A stretch of DNA of 64,000 bases from Artemia franciscana (Eukaryota > Arthropoda > Branchiopoda > Anostraca > Artemiidae): positions 65,885,469 through 65,949,468 of the forward strand of contig NC_088863.1 in assembly GCF_032884065.1 (NCBI RefSeq), given 5' to 3'. Numbering within the stretch: position 1 is the stretch's first letter; each line of letters starts with the position of its first letter. The notes under the pieces were generated by a model. That model saw nothing but the letters and a program-made list of their open reading frames with translations, did not search any database and was not told the DNA's origin. Below are positions 12,558 to 63,730 of this stretch, piece by piece. The translations under genes were made by a program, and so were the position numbers.

Positions 12558-14480
12558 AGGGCAATTCGTATCGAAGGAATTGCCATCGAAACTTTAAAAA
12601 GGGCTAATTTGATTCGAGATTCAAAGGGCTAGTGCCCTTTTTAATAGTCAAAAGTAATAGGAGGGCAACTAATCCCCCTCCCACGCATACTATTTCCCCA
12701 AACGTATTCAATAATATTTTGAGATAGCCATTTTGTTCAACATTGTTGAAAGGTCCGGAAACTATGTCTTTGATAATGACAACCATCCTCCTCCCCCCCC
12801 CCCCGAGTCCTCAGGGCAACGGCTGTAGGTTTTGCCCTGGGGGTATATAATGTTTTTATTGAAGTTTTTGTCGTAGAAACCTCACAAAGGGCTCAATCGA
12901 TTGAAAATTGAGAGGGCTAGTGCCCTTTTCTATAGTCGAAAGTTATTAGGGGGTAACTAACCCCTTCACACGCCCGCCATTTCCTCAAACACATCCAATC
13001 AAAATTTTGAGGCAGCCATTTTTTTAAACATATTTGAAAGGTTTGGAAATAATGTCTTTGAGGATCCGCCCGTTCTTCAAGGGAAAAGGCTGTAGCTTAT
13101 GCCCTGGGGGCATATAAGGTTTTTTATAGAAAGTGTTGTCGTAAAAACTTCAAAGGGGCTCATTTAATGGGAAATTCAGAGGACTAATCCCCTTAATCCT
13201 CACCACGCCCATAATTTTCCCAAACACATCTGATCAACATTTTGACATTGCTATTTTGCTTAACATTGAAAGATCTGGAAGTTACGTCTCTGAGGATGAA
13301 ATCCCCCATAGCCCTCAGGACAAGGGTTGTAAGTATTGCCCTTAGAGCATATAAGGTTTCTATTGAAAGCGTTGTCACAGAAACTTTGAAAAGGGTCATT
13401 CGATTGGAAATTAAAAGGGCTATTGCCATCTTGAATAGTCAAAAGGGATTGAAGAGCAACTAGCCCCCTTCTCACACCAACCATTCCCAAAGCACTTCCA
13501 ATCAAATTTTGAAATAGCCATTTTTTTAAACGTATTTGAAAGATCTGGAAATCATGTCTTTGAGGATAACACATCCCCCTAGCCCCCAGGGTTGTAAATT
13601 ATGCCCTGAGGTTACATAAGGTTCTTATAGAAATCGTGGTCATATAAACTTCGGATGGGGCTCATGGGATTAGTAATCAAAAGTTCTAGTGTCTTTTCAA
13701 GAGTCAAAGTTATCAGAGAGCAGCTACCATCCTACCCCCACCCACACGCGTCATATTGTCCCCAGATGCATCTCATAGAAATTTTGAGATAGCCATTGTA
13801 TTCAAAACCATCTAAATATCACATAACAAGGCTTTTGGGGTTGAAACAAACCCGAGAGCATAGGGATGAGGATTGTAAGTTACACGCAGAGATTTTTTAA
13901 GCTTTTTATTGACTGGATGGTTGTATAAACTTCAGAGGAGGCTCATTTACTTAAAAACTGGAATTTCTAGTTCCCTTTTAAGAGTCAAAAGTTTTGGAGG
14001 GCAGCTAACCTCTCCCCTTCCGACGGTTCCTCTTCACCAACCGAATCTGATTAACATTGTGAGATAGCGACTTGGCTCAAAATCGTCCAAAGAACTAAAA
14101 CAGTGCCTCTAGGGTTGTCGCAACCCCCCGCGCCCTGGGTTCACGGTTGAAAGTCATAGCCTGGGGTCGTATAAGGTTCTTATGGAATGGCTGGTCGCAT
14201 AAACTTCAGATGGGGCTCATTTGGTTTGAAATGGGAAGTTACAGTGCCATTTTTAAGATTCTAAGCAATTTGAGAGCAACGTCCTTCCACGCTCATCATT
14301 TCCCAAAAGATATCCAATCAAAATTTGGAGATAGAAATCTTGTTCATTGTAGTTGAAGAGTCCAGAAATTATATTTTTCAGTAAGACACCCCGCCCCCAC
14401 AGCTTTTTAGGGCAAGGGTTGTAAGTTATGTCACAAGGGCATACAAGGTTTTTATAGAAAGGGGTCTCATTGGATTGGTA
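12558..14480. repeat. Satellite array, ~270-bp units, about 7 copies
   Basis: Units restart at about 12594, 12879, 13146, 13381, 13646, 13929, 14201 and 14460, marked by AAACTT...GGGCTCATTTGATTGG and followed by GGGCTAGTGCCCTTTT, a C-rich block, TTTTGAGATAGCCATTTT and GCATATAAGGTTTTTATAG. Periods range from 235 to 285 bp because of indels. Copies are diverged. The array begins only about 12 bp after the foldback terminus. An 8-bp perfect stem (GGCAATTC/GAATTGCC) lies at its left edge. Confidence 0.8.
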
Positions 14481-14533
14481 ATCTGAATTTCGTGTAAAAT
14501 TAAGATTACCAGTCCAATGGTGTTCTTTCATCC

Positions 14534-15330
14534 CTAAGACACCATCAACAACAATTTTCCAATTTTCTCTGTATTGTCAAGTTTTAAAATTTCCAGTTTA
14601 GTATTCAACTGTTCCTGGAAAGTTTCTCTCAAGTTTTCATCTTGGAATCTACTAACATCAAAGCTTTCCGGAAGACATTTATCCACCCGACATTTCAGCT
14701 TTAAATTTACCCTAGATACAACTATATGGTGATCTTTACCTTTAACATCAATAACAGTACTTCTATATATCCAAGTATCATGTATTGATCCTGCCAGTCT
14801 TTGGTTCACAATAAAATAATCAATAAGGTTAGCTGTTTTATCATCATGCGTCAACTCTGTTTACTCATGGGCCATTTTATGACCAAATAATTTATTGTTT
14901 ATAACTCGATTGTTATATGTACAAAATTGTAATCTGCAGCCATTACCATTTTTTTTCCTACACCCAATATACCTATGGTCGGATACTACCTGCCCCTATT
15001 TCTACCAACCTGGGCTTTAAAATTTTCTAATACCACTGAGACCGTGTCTGTTTGCTACTATAACTGCAACACTACAATCTCCATCAGCCGGTTCTATGGG
15101 GGCATATACTACTATGCCTGAAATCCTATACGGATCTCAAGCGGATTACCTCCTTTTTATTGCATACCATGCCTACAAAAATGATGCTACTACCGGGTAG
15201 GCAACCCATCGTAAATAAATTAGTTAGGAAAATTTTTCCAGCCGAAAAACCCCTAACAAAAACAGACCAAGGCCAGAAGAATGGTCTATTAATAAGAATC
15301 CCATGCGAATGCTGTGTCGTTTACTAGGCA
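14534..15330 (-). pseudogene. LINE endonuclease domain, decayed
   Basis: Minus-strand fragments in order: GFLLIDHSSG, SGIVVYAPIEPADGD, GCRLQFCTYNNRVINNKLFG, TANLIDYFIVNQRLAGSIHD, GKDHHIVVSRVNLKLK. This is an APE-type endonuclease of a non-LTR retrotransposon, with a DHH motif in place of SDHH. Frameshifts and stops occur (one stop just before the 106-codon open part). Same family as 31.4 and 33.1 kb. It could be continuous with the 18.1 kb RT part only through a rearrangement. Confidence 0.75.
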
Positions 15331-16843
15331 ATTATTTCTTCGGAGGGCACCACTCCTCAAGTGGAATTGAGTTTACTGCAGGGTCCCCAGTCTTGCGAGT
15401 ATCCAGACAGGGTCGAGGCAAATCTTTGCAGAGGCTTCTATCCATAGATCTAGACCTTAAGCATTGCACCCAGTTGTCTCCTATATGGCATCCTCCCAGA
15501 TGGTGTTCTGTGTCACCATACAATTTAACCCAATGCTGGAAGACGTTTTGTAACTCACAAGACGTCTCCACACGCCGGTGGGTCCTGATGAGTGTACATT
15601 TTAGGGGCCTTCTTCCCTCTCCACCTGTATTTGCTGTTCCTTTGTGAGAAGGCCTTGGCGAGGCCCAAACGGAACATTAGACTCATCCAGGTTGTTATAA
15701 GAGCGTATATGCAACATCTAAGGAACAGCTAAGGCTATTAAGCTTAGTCTTTCAGGGGATGCTGGAGGGAGGGGTTTTAACTAAACCAAGACGCACTGAT
15801 GCATCCAAGTTGTCAAAAGGGTGTATATGCTTAATCTGAGAAATGGCTAAGAATATTCAGGGAAATATTGGGAGGTTCGGAATTTAAAAAAAAAAACGAA
15901 ACAAACTGTATGAATTTTCAGACAAAACCTACTTCTTTTCCAGGGTTGATTCCAAATAGTATATTGCACGGGACCTTTCCCTCCAAGTACGGACTCTAGG
16001 GAGGCGTAACGGAGGCAAACACAACCCACCCAAACAAAACTGTTGAGACTCCTTCTTGAATAGTAATATCGAGTACTAAGAATTAATATTTGAGAAATAA
16101 GAACTGAAAAATATCCATCGTTTTCAAATTTCATCGCACACAGTAAAATTATTCATGGCCAGTCAGTGTTATGAAAGAAAGAGGGAAAAGTTTCTGTGTA
16201 GTAAAAAAAAAACAGTAAAGGGTAAACCACAAGCAAAGAGGTTGGACAGTGACGGTGACAGTGTTGTGGCCAGGATTGCCACCACTAGAGATTTATCACT
16301 ATGTCTAGTGATTGTTTATATTACCTGAACAAAAAAAATCCTTAAATCCGCACATAAGTCACTAGATTATGGAAGAAAATCATTAAATCAACCAATAAAT
16401 CATTATAATCTAGTGATGTTTTTCCTCGCCGGGGGGAAACCCTGTTTGTGGCTCGTTATGAGAATGAAAAGGTCTATTTTACCTATCAGCGTTCCACGGA
16501 GACAAAAAAAAAAAAAAAAAAAAAAATCAAATTATCTGTTGGTGGCTAATTGTTTGTGCACCGATTTTCCCCTCTCGTCCATGTTTGATTTCTTTTTTTC
16601 TGCTATCTTCTGATTGCGTTTTCTGATTTTCCTTATGTGGGACGTTATATTTCGAGAGCAAAAAGTATGATCTCAAGGAGTTTTCCGTGGTTTCTTCCCG
16701 GCTTTGTTAGAAGCTCAAGCCTCTACTTTTTCGCTGTGTGTGTAAAATGTGTATTTTTGTTTAATGGTCAAAGCACTGTTAATGTACCATCCAGAGTCTC
16801 AGTAGTTTTCAGCTTGAACGTATGCTTGAGCCGCAGCGATATG
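15331..16843. other. Unassigned stretch with a dispersed repeat
   Basis: No recognisable gene. 15690-15860 carries a repeat with CATCCAAGTTGTCAAAAGGG and AGGAACAGCTAAG-like words, repeated within itself and echoed near 45570 and 46060. A minus-strand frame of 79 codons at 15332-15571 is unidentified. A 24-base A tract lies near 16504. Nothing else is seen. Confidence 0.45.
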
Positions 16844-17287
16844 ATAGCGCGTTTACACGGAGAGGAAAACTTGACGGGAATTCTGTCTCGGAGACAGGAT
16901 TTATGTTTACACACAGAGGGAAAAGATTCTTGTCCTTTTGGCAGAAAATTTGAAAATTTTGTAAGCATGGATGAAACCAACAGCTTTTTCTAGCTTTTGG
17001 CATAGCCTATGCTTAATGCATAGGCTATAAACAGATTAAATCAGTAATTTTGGGATGATTCTTTACTGACATGTTATTTGTTTGTCGGCCAAAATCAACA
17101 AAACTGTAAATATTCTCGTTCTTCTTGCCTACACATCAAGCAGAATTGGTCAAAAACGGTCTCGGTGAAAGGAATCCTTGCTGGTCGCTAGACTTTTTTT
17201 CTACCCGGATTCACGAACGGAATCCTTTCAAGTGGACCAGAATTCCTTTGTCCGCGACGGGAATTCTCGTCCGTGTAAACGCGCTAT
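16844..17287. mobile_element. MITE with 18-bp perfect terminal inverted repeats
   Basis: ATAGCGCGTTTACACGGA at 16844-16861 is exactly the reverse complement of 17270-17287. Subterminal regions also pair around GACGGGAATTCT. The element is 444 bp with no coding frame. I could not identify a convincing target duplication, so the superfamily is open. Confidence 0.7.
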
Positions 17288-18140
17288 GAGTTTTCGACAT
17301 TTCATGTGCCTGGATTTTCTCATTGGCATGCCTAGAATTTATGAGCCCAGAAGCAAACTGCGACTTTCCGTTAGATAACGCCAGGCAAATGCTGCAAAGA
17401 ATTAGTTTTACTGCCATTTCTACAGCTTCAAGAGTAGTTCAGAACCCTGAGACGGAACCAGTGTCAAGTTTCGGGTAAAAAATCGAAGCCAAGTCTAAGC
17501 TAGGCTTTTCTATTTCAACAATGAAAGCCATGTGAAAAAATACTTAGAATCCAAGACCAGCTTAGAAAAAAACTTAGAATTTAGAATTCTAAATCCTTAG
17601 AATTAGAAAAAACTTAGAATTAGAATTATAAAAGTGGCAAACAGTTTTACCGACCTTTGTTCTTGGTATAAATGATAAATTTCTCTGTTTTGGGTTTTTT
17701 TCCAGCCTCAGAAAGTTCTTTTCTTTGCTTCAGTCTCAGTTTTTCCGCACCTCCATTAAATTTTTCATTAGTCAAATCCATGTTCTCACAAGTTCAAATC
17801 TAATGAACACAATAGTCAAAATGTTACACCTTTTCTATGCTAAAGTCCTTTTACTTAGGAAAACCATACAAATATATCATTTAACATTTCCCAACAGAAC
17901 AACTTGACGCTCTAGTATGTGTTGACTACTACTAGCTTGTAACGGAATCGGGCACATAAAATTCCAACGCCCGAGTCAAGTAACAAAGCCCAGATTATAT
18001 TTATCAGATTTAAGCCCACGAACGAGCCTGTTTGACTGCAACATCTTTTCCTTCCTATGGCAGGATGCTGGTATTTATACAAAATCTGTAGGTAGGCCTA
18101 TAATTAGACAGTCGAAAAATTTTCAAGTGGAATTTTTTGT
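17288..18140. other. AT-rich stretch, nothing recognised
   Basis: Short simple repeats of TTAGAATT type near 17540-17630. No exon or element recognised. Confidence 0.4.
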
Positions 18141-19150
18141 TTAACATTGCGTCAACTGCACTTTTGTAGGTAAAAAAATAAAATAAAAGACCAACCCAAG
18201 GGGCAATTGCCCCCTTGCCCAAATCCGCCTACACCTCCACCCAAATCCATTCAAAGTATTCCTCTTTACACCTTCCAAGAAGCAACCATTTCCCTTATAT
18301 TTCTCCTTACGACATCCGTCCCGTTCGGGGACAATCTGCCTTTTGTTTCGCCTTAGTCGATTGGCCAACGAGGACGGTTTTTTTCATCCAGCTTACTACT
18401 TGAGATGTGGTGAGTTAATCAGGTACCATTTTTCGGAGTGCCTACGATTCAGAACTATGCTTCATCACTGTTATCACCGTACCTTCCAATATTTTAATCT
18501 GGGTTCGTAGACTCATAATCTTATTCTTCCAGACTGTTTTCAATTGTGAATCTATCATCCTTCATCGGCAGAATTTGTCCTATCCATCTCAACCTTTCTT
18601 CCATTATAGCCTTAAAAAGTGAGATTGGGCAATATTTTTCGTCCAGCTTACTGCTTGAGATATGGTGAGTTAATCAGGTACCGTTTGTCGGAGTGCCCAC
18701 GATTCAGAACTTTTCTTCATCACTGTCATCACCGTACCTTCCAATATTTTAATCTGGGTTGATAGACTTCCCATCCTATTCTTCCAAATTGTTTTCAACT
18801 GTGAAACCACACCCTGTGCCTTGGCCATTTTACTTGTAACGTATTCACTACACCCATCTTCATACTAATAATACTACTAAGGTATGTGACACTGTTCACT
18901 TGATCGACAGCCTATTTTCACCTTCATTTATTCCAAGGGTTTGCGACTTAGTCTTCTTAACATTAATTTTGAGACCTATTCTTGCACCCTGAAGTTACAA
19001 AATCTTTAAAAATTCATTCATTTTAATATGATTTTCATCTAGGATGCTAATATCATCAGCATAATCTAAGTTTAGAAGATTACACAAGCCCCTTTCTTCA
19101 TTATCTGACCCATCCTCCTAAATTATGTGGACATAGTTTTCTACAGCTTG
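18141..19150 (-). pseudogene. LINE reverse transcriptase and C-terminus, decayed
   Basis: Minus-strand pieces from 5' to 3': CNLLNLDYADDISILDENHI (YADD catalytic motif), QGARIGLKINVKKTKSQTLG, NSVTYLSSIISM, QLKTIWKNRMGSLSTQIKIL, SWALRQ, ERLRWIGQILPMKDD, and EGVKRNTLNGFGWRCRRIWA at the end. Several stops and frameshifts. The segment with GSLSTQIKIL is present twice (18389-18550 and 18648-18805) as a direct duplication. Confidence 0.75.
18389..18805 (-). repeat. Direct duplication (~160 bp) inside the LINE fragment
   Basis: 18389-18550 and 18648-18805 share GTGAGTTAATCAGGTACC, CCGTACCTTCCAATATTTTA and ATCTGGGTT. The copies are offset by about 259 bp and diverged by about 10-15%. Confidence 0.75.
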
Positions 19151-20299
19151 GCAAATTTAATCGAAACAAGCTTTCTTTCCTTGTTGGACTTGAACGACTA
19201 CTGATTTAAAGGGATTTCTACTTTTAGTCAAGACCAATTTACAATACGATTTAATAATGAGATTCAGCTAATTTTTATAGAATTTTCAGATTAACAGAAA
19301 GATTATACAAAAAATGCTGGTTGACTCGAAACAGCGCTAAATTAGCGAATTTTTTTTTTTTACCAAGAGTTCCGTTAGATAGAAAAAAAACAACAACAAA
19401 CATTTATTTAATAAACCTGACGAAGAGTCCTCTTTATTTGGCAGGAACCTATTAGTGGCGTCAATGACGGAGAGAGAGGTAAGTCGCCGTACCCCCCTAA
19501 TTAAAAATAAATACCTTTTTAGGGGATATTTCATTAAGGAAAAGCCGCTTCTTGGTATTTTTATTGAATAAATTGATAAGAGCGACAAGTTTGTCCCTCC
19601 TAAATTTTGAAAACTGACACCACAGGAACCTAAAAACTTCCAATCCCAATTCATCGAACGTGGTAAAAATTTCTTTATTTTATAAAGGTCGGAGTTTCAA
19701 ACAATTGGGTGGATCAAAAACTAGCTGGATATACAAGGTATCAATCAAAGATATCAAATATTAGAAGCATCATTTTGCAAAGTTAACATTTGTCTTGAGG
19801 GGAAAGTGTTGGCTAAAGAAGGACAACATTTTTCTCAACGAAGAAAATAAGAATATGTATTTTATTGGTAGCTTTAGTTTTTAGCATTCTCCAGTTTCCA
19901 GATTTTGTCCGATGAAAAATAAAGTAGTATATACTGTTTTACCTAATCCCCTTAATATTATTTTCAGGTCTACTGTGGCGCTATGAACGCTCAAACTCTC
20001 TGAAATTCATTGAGTCATCTTGTACTTTTATCTACGATATCCTAATCATTTCCATAAAACAAACTGAGATGGGTTTTACCTGCTCCTTTGATACTATGCA
20101 CTTCCTCTAGTACGGCAAAGTAATCCGTATAAAGGAGGTATACAACACGAACATTTTTATTGCTTGATTCCGCGCAAAATACCGAAAGGACTCCTATGCA
20201 TTAAGTAGTTTCTAGCCTTTTCCAGTTTCCAGATTTTGGTCGACGGTAGATAACTTTACAAAGTTAACATTTCACTCGAAGGGAAGTAGTAATAGGAGT
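19151..20299. other. Non-coding stretch with a repeated CCAGTTTCCAGATTTT motif
   Basis: A diverged block with TTCCAGTTTCCAGATTTT occurs at about 19893 and 20230, with a weaker match at 20773 in the nbr 3' UTR. AAAGTTAACATTT recurs near 19780 and 20260. No gene seen. Confidence 0.4.
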
Positions 20300-20565
20300 A
20301 AGAATGACGGCACTAGACCCTCAAGGTCCAAACTGGTAGTGCTGATCTCTCTTTCATGGCCCCTTACCCAGGAAGTACAGCTGGGCACCAGGCATCCTGT
20401 GCTTCCGCTAACCCATCCAGCTTACCTTCTCCAGATACCCATATAGAGCTGGATCAACTCTGGCTGAGCTTAAAGAGTCAAGCTCCTGACCCCCGTCCCA
20501 AACCAAATAACCAGCCACGCCAGGAATCGAACCTGTGCCCCTCGGATAAAGGATTCCCAACTCTA
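20300..20565 (-). mobile_element. tRNA-derived SINE copy, head truncated
   Basis: The minus strand has a Pol III B-box-like GGTTCGATTCC (20533-20523), followed by the family body with GGTTATTTGGTTTGGGAC and AGCTCAGCCAGAGTTGATCC. The body matches the copies at 22.3, 60.7 and 62.1 kb. The A-box half is missing or degraded. Confidence 0.7.
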
Positions 20566-20820
20566 CTCGAAGTGAAAGTAATGATTAAAGAAAGATAAAA
20601 GAACACCATATTTTTTTTTATCAGAAGATTTATTTTATTGGCGGGGGTTATTAAAGCCCTGTCTCCCCATGACATTTTTATCTAAATCCGTAAAATATCA
20701 ACACAGATTCAACGAAATTTCCTTATGCGTTTTTCAATATTTTTTCCTATTCTTCGCATACATTTTAGTACATTCCAGTTTCTAGAATTTTTAAGATGAA
20801 AAGTAAAGCAGTCTATATTA

Positions 20821-20826
20821 TTTATT
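20821..20826 (-). terminator. Probable poly(A) signal AATAAA of nbr/EXD3
   Basis: AATAAA on the minus strand, about 210 nt past the nbr stop codon, in the sequence CATAATAAAT. Its position fits a 3' UTR of usual length. No transcript evidence is available. Confidence 0.5.
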
Positions 20827-21035
20827 ATGAAACTAACAAAACATGAAACGTGTAACAGTGGTACAACATGTAACGAAAGTAATTCCAGGCCAAACAACAT
20901 CCAAGACACTCGATGGTAATAACTCCCAATCAGATCAATTCATAGTTGACTCTTTCAACCAATAACATTATGTTCTAAATCTTATGGCAGAATATAGAAA
21001 CTGCCCATCCCAAAGGATATGCATACAAACCACTT

Positions 21036-59495
<38,460 letters not shown>

Positions 59496-60612
59496 CTATA
59501 AAAAATTTTAATGATAAATTACTAAATATTAAATAATTTAAAAATGTAATAAGGCTCAGACTAGAAAAAATCTTCTTTATAGCTTTTCTTCAGAATTGTA
59601 AACCTAATCTAACTGAAAGTAGCGAATTATATATTTTACGGCTCTTCTTCTTTTTTGAACTGATTCGATAATGACAATCTGTTCTAAAAAAAAACTACTA
59701 TGGTGATATTGTTCCAATGGAAGAATCCATGGAACAAAGAGCCAGGACTTAATGCAAACTTGGCAACTGAGCAACGACATCACAACAACAACATTATATC
59801 TCATCCAATCTTTAAAGCCACGGGGAGACACTTCCCACAATGAACGTCTTTTTATGCCACTCATTATAGCTTTTTGTTCCTATAGCTGGTATTCTGATTG
59901 ATATGTCTGGTTTTGATTATACCGGAAAACGATAAAAATGACAGTAAAATTAGTTTTCTAATTTAGTTTGGCTTTAACCAACTCTACCATAAAGAAAGAT
60001 TTACAGTTAAGCAAAACAAAGGTCTTTTAATAAATATTTCTAAGACCACACTTCTTTTCCATTTACAAAAAAAAAATTAAAAGAGAAAAACCACAGTTCT
60101 GAAAGTATTTAAAATACGAGTTGCATTTATTTGTTTTCTTATGTTGTTTGTACTTTTTTCTCTTATGTGTTAGTTGTTGTTTTCTTTAGATGATTTTACC
60201 TTAAAAAAACAGTTTCTTTTTCCGTAAGTTTTTTTTGTTGATAAAGACTCCCTGACGTGGAGCCAAAATACTTATATTTTTTACTAGCTTTTTAACTAGT
60301 TTTTCATCTTTTATTTTATTTTTTTGTTAGTCCCACTTCTTTATTGAAACTAAACCGTTTTTTTCTCTCTTAATGTTTACGTTCCTTTAATCAATCAAAA
60401 AAAAGACTTGCACGTGACATACAACTCTGTATGTACAAATCACAGGTAATTCAGTAAAAAACTGTATGACCTTATGAGACGTGCACTGATAGTACTATAC
60501 AAGCACTAGTACTATGATAGTACTATGCAATATTCCATAATGCTGAAGGTAACACAAAGAATATTGCATCAGAATAAACAATAACTACCAGCCGTACTGA
60601 TTTTCTTTTCGT
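59496..60612. other. Upstream intron of nbr, nothing recognised
   Basis: The next nbr exon should lie upstream. A minus-strand frame of 86 codons at 59604-59864 shows no similarity to the family and no donor in the needed phase. The rest is AT-rich. Confidence 0.45.
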
Positions 60613-60865
60613 AGCCCTTCAGCCATCTTTTGCTTTCACACACCCCTCCTGTTTACCTTTCTCAGATTTCTAAAGAAGCTCGGTCTACTTTTGAGGTTCG
60701 GTCAGATTTGAGGCCCGGTCAGATTTGAGGCTCGGTCGACTTTTGCTGAGCTTACTGAGTCATGCAAGTGACCCCTATTACAAACCAAATAACCAGCAAC
60801 ACCAGGAATCTAACCACAGCTCTATGGAACAAAGGATTTCAAGGCTAGAGGCTCAAAGTAAATAA
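60613..60865 (-). mobile_element. Diverged SINE copy (same family as 22.3 kb)
   Basis: Contains the body words GCCCTTCAGCCA, CGACTTTTGCTGAGCTTAC, AACCAAATAACCAGCAACAC and ACAAAGGATT in the order of the 22.3 kb copy. A short CGGTCAGATTTGAGGC segment is repeated inside. Confidence 0.65.
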
Positions 60866-61021
60866 GATTCAAGGTCATCAGTTCAGTTGTATGCGCCATC
60901 TATTCAGGGAATATAGCTCATTGTGAATTCAGTTATAGACAATAGTGAAAACAATTTTCAAAAACAATTCAGACAATAGTTTCAACAGCCGGAACTCTTG
61001 TTGCCCAGTTAAAAAAATGGC

Positions 61022-61082
61022 TTTATCAGGGTTAATCTTTATCAGGGTTAATCTTTATAGGGTTAATCTTTATCAGGGTTCT
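61022..61082. repeat. Short tandem repeat, ~16-bp unit x4
   Basis: ATCAGGGTTAATCTTT repeated about four times, one copy shortened. Confidence 0.8.
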
Positions 61083-61995
61083 ATATTTAAAATAATTTAT
61101 CAGAGTTCTATCAGTTGGAATACAAAACTGATTTTTATTATAGAAGGGTATTAAATATGGTATTTTTTTTATTAAATATGGCATTTTGCTATAAAATATA
61201 GCATTTTTTTCCCTTCAGGAAGCCTTCAAGTACTTTTTTTTTTCCAGGAAGCGTTCAAGTACATTCTTTTTACTCGAGCCAGAATTCGAAGGACAATTTC
61301 AGTTAAACATCTGAACTTTTACTATCTTCCATCCTAGCTTGTTACATTTGAATATTTCGTCCTACATTTTGAATATTTCGGCCTAGATTGTTAAATTGAA
61401 TATCTTTTCTTAAGAAGTCATACTTGAACATTAACGGCACTTTGTTTTAGTAAGGAGCAATAAATGGTAAAGAGCTATGGTCCTTAGGTCCTGGAGGTAG
61501 TGAGACTTTAAATCTCTTTTGCTCAAGCCAAAGATTTGATACTTAAACAATTGAGACGTTTTTCAAATTAAACTTTCGATTTTAAATGGCCGGCCAAAAA
61601 AAGAACTATAGAACTATTAGTGTTTCAACATTCCTTTCAGATCTCTATCGATATATGATATTTAGAGAAGTAAATCGAAGCACTTGCACTTTCCCGAAAC
61701 CATTAGTCGTAGTATGAATACCAACCTCTCCCCCCCCCCAAAAAAAAGAAAGATTTTTAAAAATTTATGTAGATATCACTATATCTTTGCTTATTTTATA
61801 ATAATAGCGAGTATTTCTTCCGTTGATTATCTTATGATCCAGTTTACACTATACAGAAAAAGTGAAATAAAATTAATCATGAAATATTTAGAACCCATCG
61901 TTCTTTATTAACAAAGTCAAGTATTGGACTAAGACACTACACGACTCAAAAGCAAAAACAAACCTAAACCCCGTTTCATGGTTATATTTGAGCCA

Positions 61996-62215
61996 TTATT
62001 TTAGTGGTTCAGGTCCCAGTGCTGCTGATTATTTGGTTTGGAACAGGGGTCAATAGTGTGACTCTGTAAGCTCAGTAAGAGTCGACCCAGCCTTAAATGG
62101 GTACCAGGACAAATCTGAGGGAATGACATGGGAGGTATTGGATGATTTGCCCCCAAGTCGCAGCCAAAGGCATTGAATCAGGAGATCGGTACCTGCACAA
62201 CGCGGACTATAGTCA
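61996..62215 (+). mobile_element. SINE copy, plus orientation
   Basis: Same family as 20.3 and 22.3 kb, but read on the plus strand: TATTTGGTTTGGAACAGGGG, GTAAGCTCAGTAAGAGTCGA and CCTTAAATGGGTACC. The tRNA head is largely lost. Confidence 0.65.
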
Positions 62216-62914
62216 GCATACAAAAAGTTTTTTATTAAGTTCCATTTTTATTTTTTTTTGATGTAAGGAAAAGTAAAAATACCGTGGATCTTATCACGGG
62301 CTGAACATATAGGTTATCAGATGATTTTCTTAAAAATTGCGATAGATTTGGAATTACCTAAAAAATCAAAGCTTACCCTTTACTTCTTTATGAACAGTGA
62401 TATCAGAAGCTTTATCCACCGGCAATAAAATCAATCTATTGGCTACGAAAGATATGTATTTGTTTCTTTAACGTTGATCAATATTATTCAAGGGCTAATA
62501 AAAGGTACAAATACGATCACAAAAGAAACTTAAGTTCCTACTTTGCTCCTTTCTTTGTAGTGACATTTGAAATTTTATCCACAAAAAGAAAATTTATCTT
62601 TTTTTTCTTTTTTTTTGATGATGAACTCATAAGTTATTTATTTCACCTTTTGAATGAACATTTGAGGAATACTTGAATTGAATTCATGAGGACTACTTTT
62701 TTTTAAATAATTTTGAAGAAAACTTCAACATGATGATACAAGTCAGAAAAAACAACAATAACGGTGGAGGAGAAAGGCAAGGGCAATGTCGGTGAAAACG
62801 AAAACAATCCTGATTCGGAGCAACCACAAAGTCCCTTAACTATTAGAGACTTAAACTATTGCTTGTTGCGGCTCATTTGAAATAAAATAACGTTAGGATA
62901 TCCAACTGGTATGA

Positions 62915-63560
62915 TTGGAGATCACAGCAGACAAGAAGCCCTCGAATGCTCTAAAACTATACCCATTACAAATCTTTATCGCAAAAGTAGTCAAGTTACC
63001 CAAAAATTTGCATCTACAAGATTACAGGAACAAAGTACACCCGTATCTGCTCCAACAACACAACTCGCATCGAGCTATTTTTTCTTTTAGAAAGGTGGAA
63101 TCTTGTGAAGCTACTCCACGAAACTCCAGAACTTTCAAACAAATGAAAAAAATCCATCATGGTTTTGCTAGGCACCTATTGCAGTCCAGATTCTACCAGG
63201 ACACCCACCGGGTCAGCGAAATCCGCAAAAGGTTCAGACAACAACAGAAAAGATACATTGAATGTCCTGTAGTGCTACAGATTTGAGAAATATTTTAGGA
63301 ACGTCAAGTGCAAAATTCTTAGCGTCTAACCGCGGAAAATCACTGAATATGCTGAGAATTCAAATTTCGAGCTGGAAACGACCGATGTCAAGGTTGAATC
63401 TAAAATGGAAGTTGATGTGTCGGCATTCGATGGTGCTTCTATGCTGTCAAGCAGGACAGCAGCTAAAACGAGGTTTGAAATACGCACTAGCCGGATGGAC
63501 CATGGATGGACGTAGGTTTATTGTAATTTTTCAAGGGTTGTACTAACAAGTATTTCACGG
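62915..63560 (+). pseudogene. Unidentified coding-like stretch with frameshifts
   Basis: The stretch is less AT-rich than its surroundings. Protein-like segments alternate between frames: ITNLYRKSSQVTQKFAST, then CEATPRNSRTFKQMKKIH, then TTDVKVESKMEVDVSAFDGA and MLSSRTAAKTRFEIRTSRMD. This looks like one decayed protein gene or an element's first ORF. No domain recognised. Confidence 0.3.
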
Positions 63561-63730
63561 TGTTGAATATAAATGCTCCTTCTGAGGGCTTTCTTAACTG
63601 CAGTAAAACAAAGGTAGATCCTTACATTTTTGGTCAGGTTGAAAGAATCAGTATCCTTATGCTGAGACCAGATAGAAAGAGACGTTCAAACTTGGCTCAC
63701 AGAGCTAAGTTTGTGCTCGATCATGACTTT

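Noticed and set aside
12604..14531. Several frames in the satellite (e.g. 13260-13574)
   Set aside because: They recur with the 270-bp unit and are broken in the other copies.
59604..59864. 86-codon minus-strand frame just upstream of nbr exon A
   Set aside because: No resemblance to the EXD3 N-terminus and no donor in the right phase.
62377..62442. Possible small nbr exon (minus): TTTCGTAG acceptor, NRLILLPVDKASDITVHKEV, donor GTAAGC
   Set aside because: It leaves one codon base, while exon A needs two, and the peptide does not resemble EXD3. It could be real only with a further exon between.
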